The notes under the pieces are model-generated. The model did not search any database, was not told the origin of the DNA, and was given only the letters and a program-made list of their open reading frames with translations. A program made the translations under genes and the position numbers. 64,000 bases of DNA from positions 21,384,761 through 21,448,760 of the forward strand of contig OX463784.1 in the NCBI GenBank assembly GCA_949825025.1. Reading direction: 5' to 3'. The stretch is from Siphlonurus alternatus (lineage: Eukaryota; Arthropoda; Insecta; Ephemeroptera; Siphlonuridae). Every line of letters begins with the position of its first letter. Positions within the stretch are counted from its first letter, which is position 1. Of the stretch, positions 63,703-64,000 are shown in pieces.

Positions 63703-64000
63703 CATGCTTGTTGGGTACTATGTCCTGTTCGAGGTCCAAAAAGCAGATGTGGTTTCATGAAATTACAATTGCAGTAAATCAGTATACATGCGCAATATAT
63801 AACTATATTATATTTTATAGTTTTCAATCAAGAGATTGTGATGCTGGTATATACGGTATCTATTATATTTAATAATGTTCGATTTTTGTATTTTCATTGA
63901 AAAAATAACACATGTGACAAATATTTACTTGACATGATTCTTTATAATACATCAACCATTTTTTTCTAAGTCTATAAAGTCTAATATTGTATAAAACAAC
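60482..64000. other. Right-edge AT-rich DNA without a recognised gene
   Basis: Contains a C/T-rich patch followed by ctctatatacacgagcgtta near 61805-61860 that could be a promoter-like region, a (TA)n run at 63656-63699, and short chance frames. No exon is supported. Confidence 0.45.

Overview
The window is nuclear DNA of an animal, most likely an insect. The sequence is AT-rich, genes are split into short exons by GT-AG introns, and the largest gene is a sevenless/ROS1-type receptor. I saw no operons, CRISPR array or phage genes. I cannot name the species. All gene models were read by eye from frames, splice sites and phase agreement, without alignments.

Layout. (1) About 386-6080, minus strand: the 5' part of a gene for a secreted protein with three PAN/apple-type modules. 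It runs off the left edge, so its C-terminal part is outside the window. (2) 6.1-14.1 kb: a repeat-filled interval holding TTAA-flanked and palindromic MITEs, a foldback-like element built from inverted arrays of a 131-bp repeat, and a LINE fragment. (3) 14105-17136, plus strand: a complete four-exon SMYD4-like gene (TPR region, MYND zinc finger, SET domain). (4) 18355-46875, minus strand: 35 exons of a sevenless/ROS1 receptor tyrosine kinase. They join in phase to 7455 bases (2484 residues plus stop). Only the signal-peptide exon(s) are missing. (5) 46.9-64 kb: long AT-rich DNA with no recognisable coding exon, probably the first intron(s) and 5' flank of the receptor gene. It holds a PIF/Harbinger-like MITE, a tRNA-type SINE, a 5'-truncated retroelement tail and other repeats.

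Orientation: the PAN gene and the SMYD4-like gene diverge, while the SMYD4-like gene and the receptor gene converge with about 1.2 kb between their stop codons. Nothing suggests that the three genes act in one pathway.

I found no evidence of a wholly new gene system. The unusual content is in the mobile elements: a palindromic MITE family that carries paired CRE octamers, an 80-bp TTAA MITE whose empty target is visible elsewhere in the window, the 131-bp foldback arrays, a SINE with a 5S rRNA-like head, a possible hammerhead-like core inside a short inverted repeat, and a roughly 70-base repeat that begins exactly at a 5' splice site.
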